A stretch of DNA of 32,869 nucleotides from Rugosimonospora africana (GTDB taxonomy: Bacteria; Actinomycetota; Actinomycetes; Mycobacteriales; Micromonosporaceae). Each line of letters starts with the position of its first letter. Within the stretch, counting starts at the first letter, position 1. The notes below the pieces were generated by a model that was not told the DNA's origin, made no database searches, and worked only from the letters and a program-made list of their open reading frames with translations. Below are positions 15,396 to 24,900 of the stretch, one piece after another. The stretch lies in contig NZ_BONZ01000119.1 of the NCBI RefSeq assembly GCF_016862975.1, positions 1 to 32,869 of the forward strand, written 5' to 3'. The translations under genes and the position numbers were made by a program.

Positions 15396-16631
15396 TCAGC
15401 ACGTCGCCAGCGCGTACAACGTGTTGAGCAGGACATCGGCGCCCCGCTCCAGGTCGGCCCAGTCGGTGTCCTCGGCCGGCGAGTGGCTACGCCCATCCTT
15501 GCTCGGCACAAAGATCATTCCCGTGGGCGCCAGGTGCGCCATGTTCTGCGAATCGTGCCCGGCCCCCGACGCGATAGCCACCGAACGCAGCCCCAGCGCG
15601 TCCGACGCGGCCTGCACCGCGGAACGGATGGTCTGGTCCAGGGGCACCGGGTCGACGATGTCCGCCCCGTGCCACAGCACACCCACCCCGTGCGCCTCGG
15701 CGCTGGCCTCCGCCGCGTCCCGCAACGCCCGGCCCAGTGCGATCAGCCGGTTCCGGTCGGGATCCCGGAAATCCAGCGTCACGTGGGCCCGCCCGGGCAC
15801 GACGTTCGCCCCGCCCGGCTCGACCCGGATCAGCCCGCAGGTCACCACCGACTGCTGCCCCACCGAGGCCGCCACGCCCGGCAGCCTGGTCAGGTAGTCC
15901 CCGGCAGCCAGCAGCGCGTCGCGACGCATCGTCATCGGCGTGGTTCCGGCATGGTCGGCCCGGCCGGTGAACTCCACGACCGCACCGCCGAGCCCGACGA
16001 TCGAGGTGACCACTCCGATCTCGGTACCGGCGGCCTCCAGGTGCGGCCCCTGCTCGATGTGCAACTCCACGAAGGAGTGCACCGAGCCGGCGCTCACCCG
16101 GGTAGCGGTCGGCTCGCCCTGCGCCCACGTCCACGACGCCAGGGCGTCCATCAGCCGGTCCCCGTCCCGCCCGGTCATCGCCTCAAGCGCGGCCAGCTCA
16201 TACCCCTGGACCAGGCCCCGCGACCCCAGCAGATGCCCGTAGTTGCCCTCCTCGTCGGAGAAGACCACGGCGCACACCGGCCGGGCCAGCGGCACGCCGA
16301 GTTCAGCCAGGCGACGTACACACTCCAGCGCCGCCACCGTGCCCAGCGCCCCGTCCAACGGGCCGCCGTTGGGCACCGTGTCGATGTGCGAACCGGACCA
16401 GACCGCCGGCAGACCAGTATCCGCGCCGGGTGCCCGCGCGAACATGTTGCCCAGCCCGTCGACACGCAGGTCCAGCCCGGCCGCCACACACCGGTCCCGG
16501 TACCACTGGCGGGCCAGCGCGTCGGCCGCGGAGAACGCCGTCCGGGAGATGCCACCGGCCTCGGTGCGACCGATCCCGGCGAGCGTGGCAAGGTCGTCGC
16601 GCATCCGCGCGGCGTCGATGTGCAGCACCAT
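15396..16631 (-). CDS. M20-family Zn amidase, N-carbamoyl-L-amino-acid hydrolase type
   Basis: This is a binuclear metallo-amidase of 411 aa, predicted to hydrolyse an N-carbamoyl or other N-substituted amino acid (the hydantoinase/carbamoylase branch, which also includes allantoate amidohydrolase and beta-ureidopropionase relatives). Metal ligands are visible: His82 in GSHIDTVPNGG, Asp93 in PLDGALG, Glu128 in SDEEGN, His191 in VELHIEQGP and His383 in SHSPAE. VELHIEQGP is diagnostic of this branch as against ordinary M20 peptidases. Six nt separate it from the upstream amidohydrolase, whose last codons contain its GGGAGG ribosome site, so the two are co-transcribed. The exact substrate is not determined. 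Confidence 0.88.
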   Translation of the reverse strand: MVLHIDAARMRDDLATLAGIGRTEAGGISRTAFSAADALARQWYRDRCVAAGLDLRVDGLGNMFARAPGADTGLPAVWSGSHIDTVPNGGPLDGALGTVAALECVRRLAELGVPLARPVCAVVFSDEEGNYGHLLGSRGLVQGYELAALEAMTGRDGDRLMDALASWTWAQGEPTATRVSAGSVHSFVELHIEQGPHLEAAGTEIGVVTSIVGLGGAVVEFTGRADHAGTTPMTMRRDALLAAGDYLTRLPGVAASVGQQSVVTCGLIRVEPGGANVVPGRAHVTLDFRDPDRNRLIALGRALRDAAEASAEAHGVGVLWHGADIVDPVPLDQTIRSAVQAASDALGLRSVAIASGAGHDSQNMAHLAPTGMIFVPSKDGRSHSPAEDTDWADLERGADVLLNTLYALATC

Positions 16632-16637
16632 GCCCAG

Positions 16638-17852
16638 TCACCTCCCCGCCGCGGCGACCGCGGATACCGCACCATCACCGGATACCGCGCGCCGTCCTGC
16701 CCGGTAGACCGCCTCGACGTCGAACACCGCGGTGATGTCCGCGAACGGGTCACGGCGCAGCACCACGAAATCCGCGTGCGCACCCGGCCGCAGCACTCCG
16801 ATGTCCGGGTCGCCGATCAGCTCGCCACCGTGCCGGGTGCCGGCCACCAGCGCCTCCAACGGCGACCAGCCGTGCTCCACCAGCCACTGCAGCTCGTACC
16901 CGAACAAGCCATGCATCGAGTCGGTGCCCAACGCCATCGGGATGCCCGAAGCACGCACCCGACCCACGTTGCCCTCCACGTACGCGCGTGCCTCCCGCAC
17001 CTTCGCCATGATCGCCGGGACCTGGGCGTCACCCTGCTCGATCCCGCTCGGGTGGAACAGGATGGTCTGGGTGAACGTCAGCCAGGTGCCCGCGGTGGCC
17101 ATCGCGGCGATGTTGCCCTCGTCCAGCAGGGCGCCGTGCTCGATGGAGTGGATCCCGTTGGCCACGGCCAGGTCGACTCCCGGGCCGCCGTGCGCGTGCG
17201 AGGACACCTTCAGCCCGTACTCGGCGGCGCTCCGCACGATCGCCGCGATCTCCTCACCCGAGTAGTTGGACTCGGCCAGCGACGAGTTCACCGACGACAC
17301 CCCGCCGGTGGTGAAGATCTTGATGTGGTCGGCGCCGCGCTCCGCCCGAGCCCGCACCGCCTCCCGCAGCGGCCCCACCCCCGCCACTCCCCCGGCCGCA
17401 CTGCCGTGCCCGCCGGGCGGGCTCAGGCCGGGACCGGCGACCCGCAGCCGCGGCCCCGCGGTCTCACCACGGGCGATCGCATCCCGGAACTCGAAGTCGA
17501 TGTCGTGTTCCTCGGTCATGATCTTCGCGGTGGTGACCCCCGAAGCGAGCATGCGACGCAGGTTCTCCACGCCGCGGATGGTCTGCCACACCGCCGGCTT
17601 CACGATCTGACCGTGCTGGTCGCCCTCGCCGGGACGGATGGTGACGTGGGTGTGCGCGTCGACAAAACCCGGCACGATCACCGCGTCGCCGAAATCCACC
17701 ACCGTGGCGCCTGCGGCGGCGAGGTTGCCCCGGGTACCGACATCCACCACCCGCCCGTCACGCACCAGCAGACCGTCCCCCTCGCGCCGGCTGAAGCCAT
17801 CAAACAGTGCGCGTGCATGGACGAAGACATCGACGGGCGCATCCGGGGCCAT
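16638..17852 (-). CDS. Amidohydrolase-family metallo-hydrolase (imidazolonepropionase/prolidase-like branch)
   Basis: This is a TIM-barrel metal-dependent hydrolase of 404 aa. Metal-site residues are visible in order: HTH (His67, His69) in PGFVDAHTHV, Lys178 in HIKIF (the usual carboxylated lysine), His219 and His221 in VSSHAHGG, His239 in SIEHG and Asp311 in LGTD. This branch includes Xaa-Pro and Xaa-Arg/Lys carboxypeptidase-type dipeptidases as well as imidazolonepropionase-like enzymes. A dipeptidase-like role fits the neighbouring peptide transporter, but the substrate is inferred. The ATG at 17850-17852 has GAGGAG just upstream. It is the first gene on this strand, facing the divergent M19 gene across 240 bp. 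Confidence 0.87.
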   Translation of the reverse strand: MAPDAPVDVFVHARALFDGFSRREGDGLLVRDGRVVDVGTRGNLAAAGATVVDFGDAVIVPGFVDAHTHVTIRPGEGDQHGQIVKPAVWQTIRGVENLRRMLASGVTTAKIMTEEHDIDFEFRDAIARGETAGPRLRVAGPGLSPPGGHGSAAGGVAGVGPLREAVRARAERGADHIKIFTTGGVSSVNSSLAESNYSGEEIAAIVRSAAEYGLKVSSHAHGGPGVDLAVANGIHSIEHGALLDEGNIAAMATAGTWLTFTQTILFHPSGIEQGDAQVPAIMAKVREARAYVEGNVGRVRASGIPMALGTDSMHGLFGYELQWLVEHGWSPLEALVAGTRHGGELIGDPDIGVLRPGAHADFVVLRRDPFADITAVFDVEAVYRAGRRAVSGDGAVSAVAAAGR

Positions 17853-18092
17853 GGGCGACTCCTCACGACGACACGAACCACAGAGGCTCGAACGAAGATC
17901 CAGAATGAGCGCCAGTCTTGCAGCGATCCTCTACATCAGCAATACTTCCCGCCAGATGCCGTCACCAGACACGTTGACGATGCACGAATCGGAACCGCCG
18001 GCCCGAGGCAGCGTGGTGAGCTGCCCGAAACCTGGCCGACACGAGCGATCCCCGGACGGCACCGTTCCAGACCCAGCAGGGAAGGCACACCC
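17853..18092. promoter_or_regulatory. Divergent intergenic region (promoters inferred)
   Basis: These 240 bp separate the divergently transcribed amidohydrolase and M19 dipeptidase genes, so they must hold promoters for both directions. I could not identify hexamers or a repeat matching the dyad at 15279-15293. Only the two ribosome sites are clear: GAGGAG before the minus gene and AGGGAAGG before the plus gene. Confidence 0.5.
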
Positions 18093-19325
18093 ATGAGTGA
18101 AGACACCGCGCAGGAGTTCGCCGTCGAGTTCCGCAAGACCAGCTACAACGGCTACCAGTCGTTCTCCTACCTCAAGCCCGGGCAGGACTACGAGGAGTAC
18201 AAGCTGGCCAAAGACCTCGGCCGGGTCCCGCTACACGACATGGGCCTGGACGCCGAACAGGACGCCCGCACCCGCCGGCTCATCGACGAGAACATCATCA
18301 TCAGCCTGCACGACCACCCGCAGATCTTCCCCGACGACATCAGCGAGGTCCGCGGCTACATCCGCACCGGCCGGGAACACACCAGCTACCTCGGCCTGTC
18401 CAAGTCCGGCATGACCGCCGTCTTCGACAACATGATGGACGGCACCGCCTGCGTCACCAGCAAATTCGGCTGGAAATGGGACGACGTCATCTACGACCTG
18501 GGCATGCGCCGCGCCGACCTGGCCAAGCAGCACTACGCCAGGATCGTCTACGACGTCGACGACATCCGCGCCGCCAAGGACAACGGCCAGGTCGGCATCG
18601 TGCTCTGCCTCGAGGCGGCCACTCCGATCGAGAACGAAGTCGACCGCATCGACATCCTCTACGGCATGGGCATCCGGCAGATGGGCATCGCGTACTCCGA
18701 AGCCAACGGCCTGGGCTCCGGACTCAAGGAGAGCCGGGACGGCGGCCTGACCGTCTTCGGCCGCCGTGCGGTGGAGCGGATGAACGACATCGGCATGGCC
18801 ATCGACGTCTCTCACTCCGGTGACCAGACCTGCCTGGACACCTTCGAACAGTCCACGAAGCCAGTACTCATCACCCACGCCGGCGCCCGCGCAGTGTGGG
18901 AGACCCCGCGGATGAAGCCCGACTCGGTGCTCCGCGCCTGTGCCGACGGCGGCGGCGTCATCGGCATCGAAGCCGCACCACACACCTCACTGTCGCACGC
19001 CCACCCGCAGCACTCGATCGAGTCGGTGATGGACCACTTCACCTACTGCGTCGAGCTCATGGGCATCGAGCACGTGGCCTTCGGCCCCGACACGCTCTAC
19101 GGCGACCACGTCGGTCTGCACAAGATCTTCGCCCAGAACCTCGGCGTCCACGTCGCTCACGGCGGCCCGGAATACACGCCAGTGCCGTACGTCTCCGGCC
19201 TGGAGAACCCGACGGAAAATTACTACAACATCGTCGGCTGGCTGGTGAAGCACGGCTACAGCGACGAAGACATCATCGCCGTCACCGGCGGGAACATTCT
19301 GCGGGTGCTGCAACAGATCTGGTGA
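18093..19325 (+). CDS. M19-family membrane dipeptidase (renal dipeptidase-like)
   Basis: This is a zinc dipeptidase of 410 aa, predicted to cleave Xaa-Xaa dipeptides; the family often accepts D-residues at the C-terminal position. Metal-site residues are visible: Glu174 in LCLEAA, His241 in DVSHSG, His262 in LITHAGAR and Asp333 in AFGPDT. The N-terminal site reads SLHDHPQ, so the usual HxD appears as HxH (His73, His75). No signal peptide or membrane segment is present, so despite the family name it should be cytoplasmic. The ATG at 18093 follows AGGGAAGG. The frame is open far upstream, but that part is antisense to two real genes. It ends just before a strong hairpin. Confidence 0.88.
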   Translation: MSEDTAQEFAVEFRKTSYNGYQSFSYLKPGQDYEEYKLAKDLGRVPLHDMGLDAEQDARTRRLIDENIIISLHDHPQIFPDDISEVRGYIRTGREHTSYLGLSKSGMTAVFDNMMDGTACVTSKFGWKWDDVIYDLGMRRADLAKQHYARIVYDVDDIRAAKDNGQVGIVLCLEAATPIENEVDRIDILYGMGIRQMGIAYSEANGLGSGLKESRDGGLTVFGRRAVERMNDIGMAIDVSHSGDQTCLDTFEQSTKPVLITHAGARAVWETPRMKPDSVLRACADGGGVIGIEAAPHTSLSHAHPQHSIESVMDHFTYCVELMGIEHVAFGPDTLYGDHVGLHKIFAQNLGVHVAHGGPEYTPVPYVSGLENPTENYYNIVGWLVKHGYSDEDIIAVTGGNILRVLQQIW

Positions 19326-19332
19326 CCACCCA

Positions 19333-19371
19333 CGGCCGGTTCCCGGACACCGCACCGCCGGGAACCGGCCG
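19333..19371 (+). terminator. Strong hairpin terminator after the M19 gene
   Basis: CGGCCGGTTCCCGG (19333-19346) and CCGGGAACCGGCCG (19358-19371) form a perfect 14-bp stem with an 11-nt loop, beginning 7 nt after the stop codon. No T-run follows, which is usual for actinobacterial hairpin terminators. Confidence 0.8.
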
Positions 19372-19848
19372 CGCCCGACCCGAATGGCCCGTCACGACGC
19401 GGGTACCCGTACCCATCAGCGAACGACTCCTGCACCGTCACAACATCCGCCCGGCCGACCGCGACCGCTGCTCGACCAGCACTCGGCACCTCCGACCCAC
19501 GACGTCGTCGTCATGAAGCCCGTCGGGTTCTCAATCGCAATACGACCGACGTTGTAACACTGTGGCGAGGCCGATCCGACGATCACCCTCACCGAGATTC
19601 TGACCGACGACCGCTGGTCCAGAAGTGGACGCTCGCACGGTACAGCGGTCTCCCATACCGTCCCACCTTTGGTGATCCGCTGTCAGGCAACAAGCGGTCA
19701 CTCGCCTCGTCACCCGATGTTCCAGAATTTCATCGACGACGCTGATCAAGGTGTTGCGCGTGTCGCGGATACGACCGAACGCTCCGCCGAACACGCCCTC
19801 TCTCGTTACCGTCGGCGGGTAGCCCGATCGAGGTCAGGTGGTTTCGCC
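19372..19848. other. Intergenic stretch without a supported gene
   Basis: About 480 bp lie between the terminator and the next gene. Short frames on both strands have no G/C-ending codon pattern and no recognisable motif. The upstream extension of the next gene's frame (to 19669) is protein-poor and lacks a ribosome site. Nothing else is seen here. Confidence 0.5.
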
Positions 19849-20826
19849 ATGCCCGCACGCCCCAACACCACGCCGGCCGCCACCGGGCCGTTGACGGTGA
19901 TGACCTGGAACGTGGAGAACTTCTTCCCGGCCGGGACCGAGTCAGGGCCGCCGGACGAGGAAACCTACGACGCCAAGGTCGCATACCTGGCCAACATGAT
20001 CCGCGGCCTGGCCCCGGACATCGTCGCCCTACAGGAGGTCGGCGGCCAGCAACCAGCCGACGACCTGGCCGCCGCCGTAGGCGCCGGGTGGAAGGCAGCG
20101 CTCTCCACGCACCCGGATGGACGCGGCATCCGAGTCGGCGTCCTGTCCCCGCACCCGGTCACCGTCGAGAAGCAGCTCGCCACCCTACCGAAGGCCGGCC
20201 TGCCGCAGGTGCCCGACGTCGACGGCACCACCCTCAAGGAACTCGGCCGCGGCGCGCTACAGGTACACGTCGACGTCGCCGGCGGGATCCGGCTGATGAC
20301 CGCCCACCTCAAATCGAAGCTACTGACCTACCCGAATGGTCGCCGGTTCCCGATCAGCGAAGACGAACGCGCCCGCGGCGCCGGCTACGCACTCCTGCGC
20401 CGCACCGCCGAAGCCGTCGCGGTACGAGTCCAACTGAACAAGGCCATGACCGCCGCCGCCAAAGACGGCGAACCGGGCATCCCGACGATCCTCTGCGGCG
20501 ACCTCAACGACGGCCCCGACGCCGTCACCACCACCCTCCTCGGCGGCCCGGACGACGGCAGCGTCACCCGTCCCGACAAAGGCGACCCGGTACGGCTATA
20601 CAACCTCGCCAGCCTGCTACCCGCAGGCCGCGCCTACTCCCGCATCTACGAAGGCAAAGGCGAACTCATCGACCACATCTTCGTCTCCCGCGACCTACGG
20701 CTACGCCTTGCCAGCGTCGACAGCCTCGTCGACGACATCGGATCCATCACCGCCTCCACCGAAACACGGCGACCCGCGACCGTGCCCGACCACGCTCCAG
20801 TCATCGCCCGGTTCACGGCGGTCTAG
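19849..20826 (+). CDS. Endonuclease/exonuclease/phosphatase-family protein
   Basis: This is a Mg-dependent phosphodiesterase or phosphatase of the DNase I/exonuclease III fold, 325 aa. Family motifs appear in order: MTWNVENFF (Asn21), IVALQEVGG (catalytic-site Glu63), MTAHLKSK, ILCGDLNDGPD, ELIDHIFVS and the terminal PDHAPV. The fold is shared by nucleases, sphingomyelinases and inositol phosphatases, so the substrate is open. There is no signal peptide. The ATG at 19849 is used because the domain begins shortly after it; the frame extends to 19669, but that part does not look coding. It is a single gene, unrelated to the cluster before it. Confidence 0.85.
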   Translation: MPARPNTTPAATGPLTVMTWNVENFFPAGTESGPPDEETYDAKVAYLANMIRGLAPDIVALQEVGGQQPADDLAAAVGAGWKAALSTHPDGRGIRVGVLSPHPVTVEKQLATLPKAGLPQVPDVDGTTLKELGRGALQVHVDVAGGIRLMTAHLKSKLLTYPNGRRFPISEDERARGAGYALLRRTAEAVAVRVQLNKAMTAAAKDGEPGIPTILCGDLNDGPDAVTTTLLGGPDDGSVTRPDKGDPVRLYNLASLLPAGRAYSRIYEGKGELIDHIFVSRDLRLRLASVDSLVDDIGSITASTETRRPATVPDHAPVIARFTAV

Positions 20827-20914
20827 TCCGCCGAACACGGTGAATCCGGCCAGGCGCCAGGCTCATTGCTGTACAACCATTCGCCCATCCTGGCACGCTG
20901 CACCGACACAGCCC

Positions 20915-21410
20915 CAATGAGGGCTGCGCACAGTCGCGGCGATACTGGCCAACCCGCGATACACCGGCCGGCAGGCGTGGAACCCGGCAGCGCACTGACC
21001 GCGGCCCCTCGACGAGACGAACTGCTCGGCCAATCCGAGACACGACGCTGGAACATGGTGCATCAGTGGGTCATCTCCCGCGAACGGGCGCATCCGCCTC
21101 TGGCGAGCGAAGAAGACGTCGTGGTCGGGCAACTGGCCAGCGCCACCCGGGCGCCGGAAATCGGTAACGGCGAACGGTACTTGCTCGCCGGGTTGACCCG
21201 CCGACACGAACGCGGCCGAATCCCGACTCACACTGGGTGCACAACCACACCGCGTGCCGCTGCCGCCACATGCTCGATGAGCGCGTGTTCGGTGGGGGTT
21301 TCTGCTGGTCGGCGTCGGTACTCATCCATGGGGTTGATGTGTCCGTGACAGCACGCCGGCGCAACCCGACGCCCCGAGACGGACAAACTGGGCGGAACCG
21401 TTTGCTGTAA
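20915..21410 (+). pseudogene. Large serine recombinase remnant
   Basis: The pieces read LRTVAAILANPRYTGRQAWN, then after a frameshift near 21000 RRDELLGQSETRRWNMVHQW, VISRERAHPPLASEED and ERYLLAGLTR. After another shift near 21220 they read SHWVHNHTACRCRH. This is the order seen in the Recombinase domain and zinc-ribbon region of large serine integrases, which normally read PRYTGRQVWN, WVxSxxxAHPxLV, YLLAGLLRCGxC and YRCRH. The catalytic N-terminal resolvase domain is absent and the CGxCGRR zinc-binding part is damaged. It is therefore inactive. It may mark an old integration event next to the toxin locus. Confidence 0.7.
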
Positions 21411-21496
21411 CGTGCGGGACAGCCGCGCCAGATTAGGCCAATATTCCAATACGCGCCGCCGCCGATGAGATCGCATTCTATTGCGCCGCGCGGAAA

Positions 21497-21937
21497 TCAA
21501 ACTGACTCGTCGACGGTCGCCAATGCGTGTTGCGCAAATTCGCGATCATCGGCAGAAATCAGCTCGGATTTCGACATCGACACGAGTAATGTTCGTAGTT
21601 TGCCGACGTCGAAGGCCCCCGACTGAACCATTGCACCGGCCCACGGGACAGCTAATCTCATCCAATACGGCCGACCAGACCTCCACGCCGAACTCACGAT
21701 GCACTCGATGAGCATCTCAGGTCCGCCGACGTCCAGATTGAGTTGCTTCCGCACACTGTAAAGCTGCCGATAGACGTCGTCGAACCCATTCGACAGTAGT
21801 GGCCACGCAACGACGTAATGCGACTCATCGAGCGACACACGGCCGACGTCGAACTTTCCCACTCCAAGGGTTCCGTCTGGCATTATGCCGAGCCATGAGT
21901 CGTAACTTGTCGAGAGCACAGGCTTCCAGGTCCCCAT
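21497..21937 (-). CDS. Putative immunity protein for the RHS toxin
   Basis: The protein is 146 aa, small, soluble and without a signal peptide, starting MGTWKPVLSTSYDSWLGI. It is acidic to neutral and probably mixed alpha/beta. I do not recognise the family. The assignment rests on position: the ATG lies 3 nt after the stop of the toxin gene on the same strand, where immunity genes of polymorphic toxins sit. Its base composition is visibly lower in GC than the RHS core, like the toxin tip just upstream, which fits a toxin/immunity pair exchanged as a unit. It should act in the cytoplasm by binding the toxin tip. Confidence 0.65.
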   Translation of the reverse strand: MGTWKPVLSTSYDSWLGIMPDGTLGVGKFDVGRVSLDESHYVVAWPLLSNGFDDVYRQLYSVRKQLNLDVGGPEMLIECIVSSAWRSGRPYWMRLAVPWAGAMVQSGAFDVGKLRTLLVSMSKSELISADDREFAQHALATVDESV

Positions 21938-21940
21938 TAC

Positions 21941-24900
21941 TCAGCCCCAGGGTCGATATTCTGCTTGAATTCCGTAATTACCCATGAAATCTTTGAATTG
22001 CTGCCAACTCCCAGCCGTCCAGTTCTGCCCGAAATGACCACTAACCTGCGTGAATACGAGCGATCCGTTGGTGTCACGATACATTGTCCCGCCAACGATC
22101 GCCTTCGGATCCGTGGCCCCCATTTGTTCCACCAACTGTTCGTGAGGACTCGGTCCACTGTTATGGGTCGCCGGCGGAGTCCGATCGCCCGCGAGGAAAT
22201 CACCCGTGGCCGGATCATAAATGAACTCGGTCTCCGGAGTGGTCGAAGACCATGATCGGAGCGCGTCGGCATTGTCGACACCGGGACCGAGAACCACATC
22301 GGGCCCACATCCTGCATTGTGCACCAGCACTGGCGTGGTGCCGGCGATCACGAAGTACGTGTGAGTGGTCTCGATGGTGAGGTTGTACATGGGGTGTTGC
22401 TGCGTGAACGAGTGCACCGCGGCCACGGTCTCGACTTGCCCGTCGAGGGTGTGCAGGCGGTCGCCGGGCAGCAGGTCTGCAGCGTCGATCCAGGCATGCC
22501 GGGTGGCGTCCCAGAAGGGATGATGCTGTGTCGTGTGGAGCGCGGCGGTCGAGCCGTCGCTGGTGGCGACGGTCAGATCGGTGAGGCCAGTGTCTTGGTT
22601 AAGGTGCAGAGCGGTAACGTGCCGGGGGGCTGTGGTACCGGTAGTCGGATCGGTGGCGAGGACCTCATCGCCGATCTTGACCTGATTGATCGGTTCGGTT
22701 GTGCCGTTAGCCATGAGGACGCCGGTGTGTTGGTCGAAGCTGTTGCCACCGCAGGCGGTGCGCAGCTTGCTGATGTCGCCCTCGGCGAGGCCCGCGATGT
22801 CCGCGTACTCCTCTTCGACGGCGTCGGCTACAACGCCCCTGGCCTCGGCGACGTCGGGATTGACGGCACCGAGCCGGTCATCACCTCCTGGGCCCTCGCC
22901 CCCGAGCGCGACTGCGTTGGCCACGCCGCCGAGGGATAGTTGGAATTGCCAGCAACTGCCGCGGCATTTATTGATCCATGCTGCGCGGTCGGCCATGGCG
23001 GAGCTGATGTCGCGGGCGAACGCCTCTGTGCAGACCCCTGCTTCATGTTGGCAGGCTAGGTCCATCGCGTGAAGTACCTGTGCTGCAGCGTCTTTGCCCC
23101 AGGTCGGATCGTAATAGGCGTCGACCTGCTGGGCGAATCGCCATTCGTCGTCGTTTACGCTGGTGGCGCTGATCGTGATGCCGTCGACGGTGACGGTGCC
23201 GTCCTGGTGAACGTTTACCACGGTGCCGTGTTGGAGTGGGATGTCTCCGCTACCGGAGCCTCCTCCCCCGCCGCCACCGCTGTGGCCTCCTCCCCCGCCG
23301 CTGTTGTTCCCGGAGGGCGGGTTGTTGGGTACGCAGGGCCCGTCGATGTCGAGGCGGACGCAGCCGAGCGTCCCATCTGGGTCGGTCTTGTTGACGGGGT
23401 CGTTGCCTGAGTAGCTGTAGCCGCCGAGCTGGTTGGGGTCCGCGGGTTCCATGATGGGGTCGACGGAGACGAATCGCCCCGTTGTCGGGTCGTAGTTGCG
23501 GGCCCCGAGTAGGTCGAGGTTGGTCAGGGAGTCGGTGGGTTGGCCGAGGAAGGCGTGGGTGTCGGGCCATGGCACGGTGCTGGAACGTGGTGCGCCGTAG
23601 GGAGTGAAGGCCCGCCAGGACGGTGTCTGGCCGGTGTGGTCGAGGCTGAGTGTGGCGGTGCCGTGTTGGTCGGCGAGCAGGTAGTTGTAGGCGGTGCTCG
23701 TGGTGCCGGTGCGGACGCAGGTGACGTCGTTGGCGGTGTAGTACCGCTGACCGGTGAGTGTGTTGGTGCCGGTGTTGAGGTGAAGCTCCTCGCCGGGCAG
23801 GTACAGGGTGGTGGTTCCGGGGTCGCGCTGGAGGAGCAGTCCGCCGTCGGCGTCGTAAACGTAGCTCGAGGACTTCGTTCCCGCGGTGACTTGGCTGAGT
23901 TGGTCGAGGTCGTTCCAGGTCAGGGTCTGGGAGCCGGTGGCCGGGGTGGTGCGGTTGAGGGTGTTGCCGGCATTGTCGTAGGTGTAGGTACTGGTCTGGG
24001 TGCCGGCAGGGCTAACGGTGGCTACCGATTGCACGGTGTTGGGTTGAGCGTTCGTACCTGTGGGGTAGGTGTAGGTGGAGGTGGTGTCGCCGGCGGGTTG
24101 CGTGGGGAGCGCGTGCTGGGTTTCGGTCTTGCGATCGCCGTCGTCGGTGAAGGTCCAGCTGGTCCAGTATGGGTTGATGCCGCCCACGGTGGAGTTTGTT
24201 CCGGTCTTGCCCACGTCGTTGGCGCAGGCGTCGCTGGCGGTCCAGGCGGTGGTCAGTCGGCCGAGCAGGTCGTAGTCGAAGCACTGGGTTTCGCTGGTGG
24301 TGTTGTTGCGGGTGTCGGTGCTTTGTGTGATGAGGCCGGCGTGGTTGTAGGTGTAGGCGACGTCGTCAACCCGGCTGGGGGTCACGGAGCGGTCTACGGT
24401 GGTGTCTTTGACTTGCCGGGTGTGCGGATCGTAGATGTTGCTGACGTAGGAGATCTGGTTGGTCAGGATGCCGAGCTGGACGCGTTCGGGTTCGCCATAG
24501 GGAGTGAACGTGGTGGCTTCGATGTAGGGTCCGCCGCCGCCGACGCTGACGAGTTGTCCTTGAGTGTTGTATCCGTAGTTGACGGTCTCTTTGGGGAGCG
24601 CGCCGCTGGTGGCGGGGTAGTCGGTCTTCGACAGGGCCCCGGTAGTGGGAGCGTAGGTGTTGGTGAACGTGTATGACCCGGCGAGAGCCCCATCGGTGGG
24701 GATGGTGATGGTGGTCTCTAGGGGAAGGTAGCGGTTGCTGTAGCCGGAGATCGTCGACGTGTAGGGAGTCGTCCCGGAGTAGCTGGTCTCGGAGCTGAGT
24801 TGCCCGATGCCGTTGACGATGTCGGTCGAGTCGTAGTGCCATTCGGCGAGTTTCGGTGCCGTCTCATCCGGACCGTCGTATTCAAAGGTCTTCCGGTTGA

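Noticed and set aside
15378-18092. A plus-strand open frame of about 900 codons running into the M19 dipeptidase
   Set aside because: It is antisense to the carbamoylase and amidohydrolase genes, which have clear catalytic motifs. The translation is an Arg/Pro/His-rich shadow typical of high-GC DNA. Only the part from 18093 is coding.
23250-23330. Low-complexity Gly-codon tract as a possible repeat element
   Set aside because: It encodes the Gly/Ser linker between the RHS core and the HINT-side segment of the toxin.
23540-24676. A 378-aa plus-strand frame inside the RHS gene
   Set aside because: It is a Gly/Val-rich mirror of the YD-repeat coding strand, without motifs or a ribosome site.
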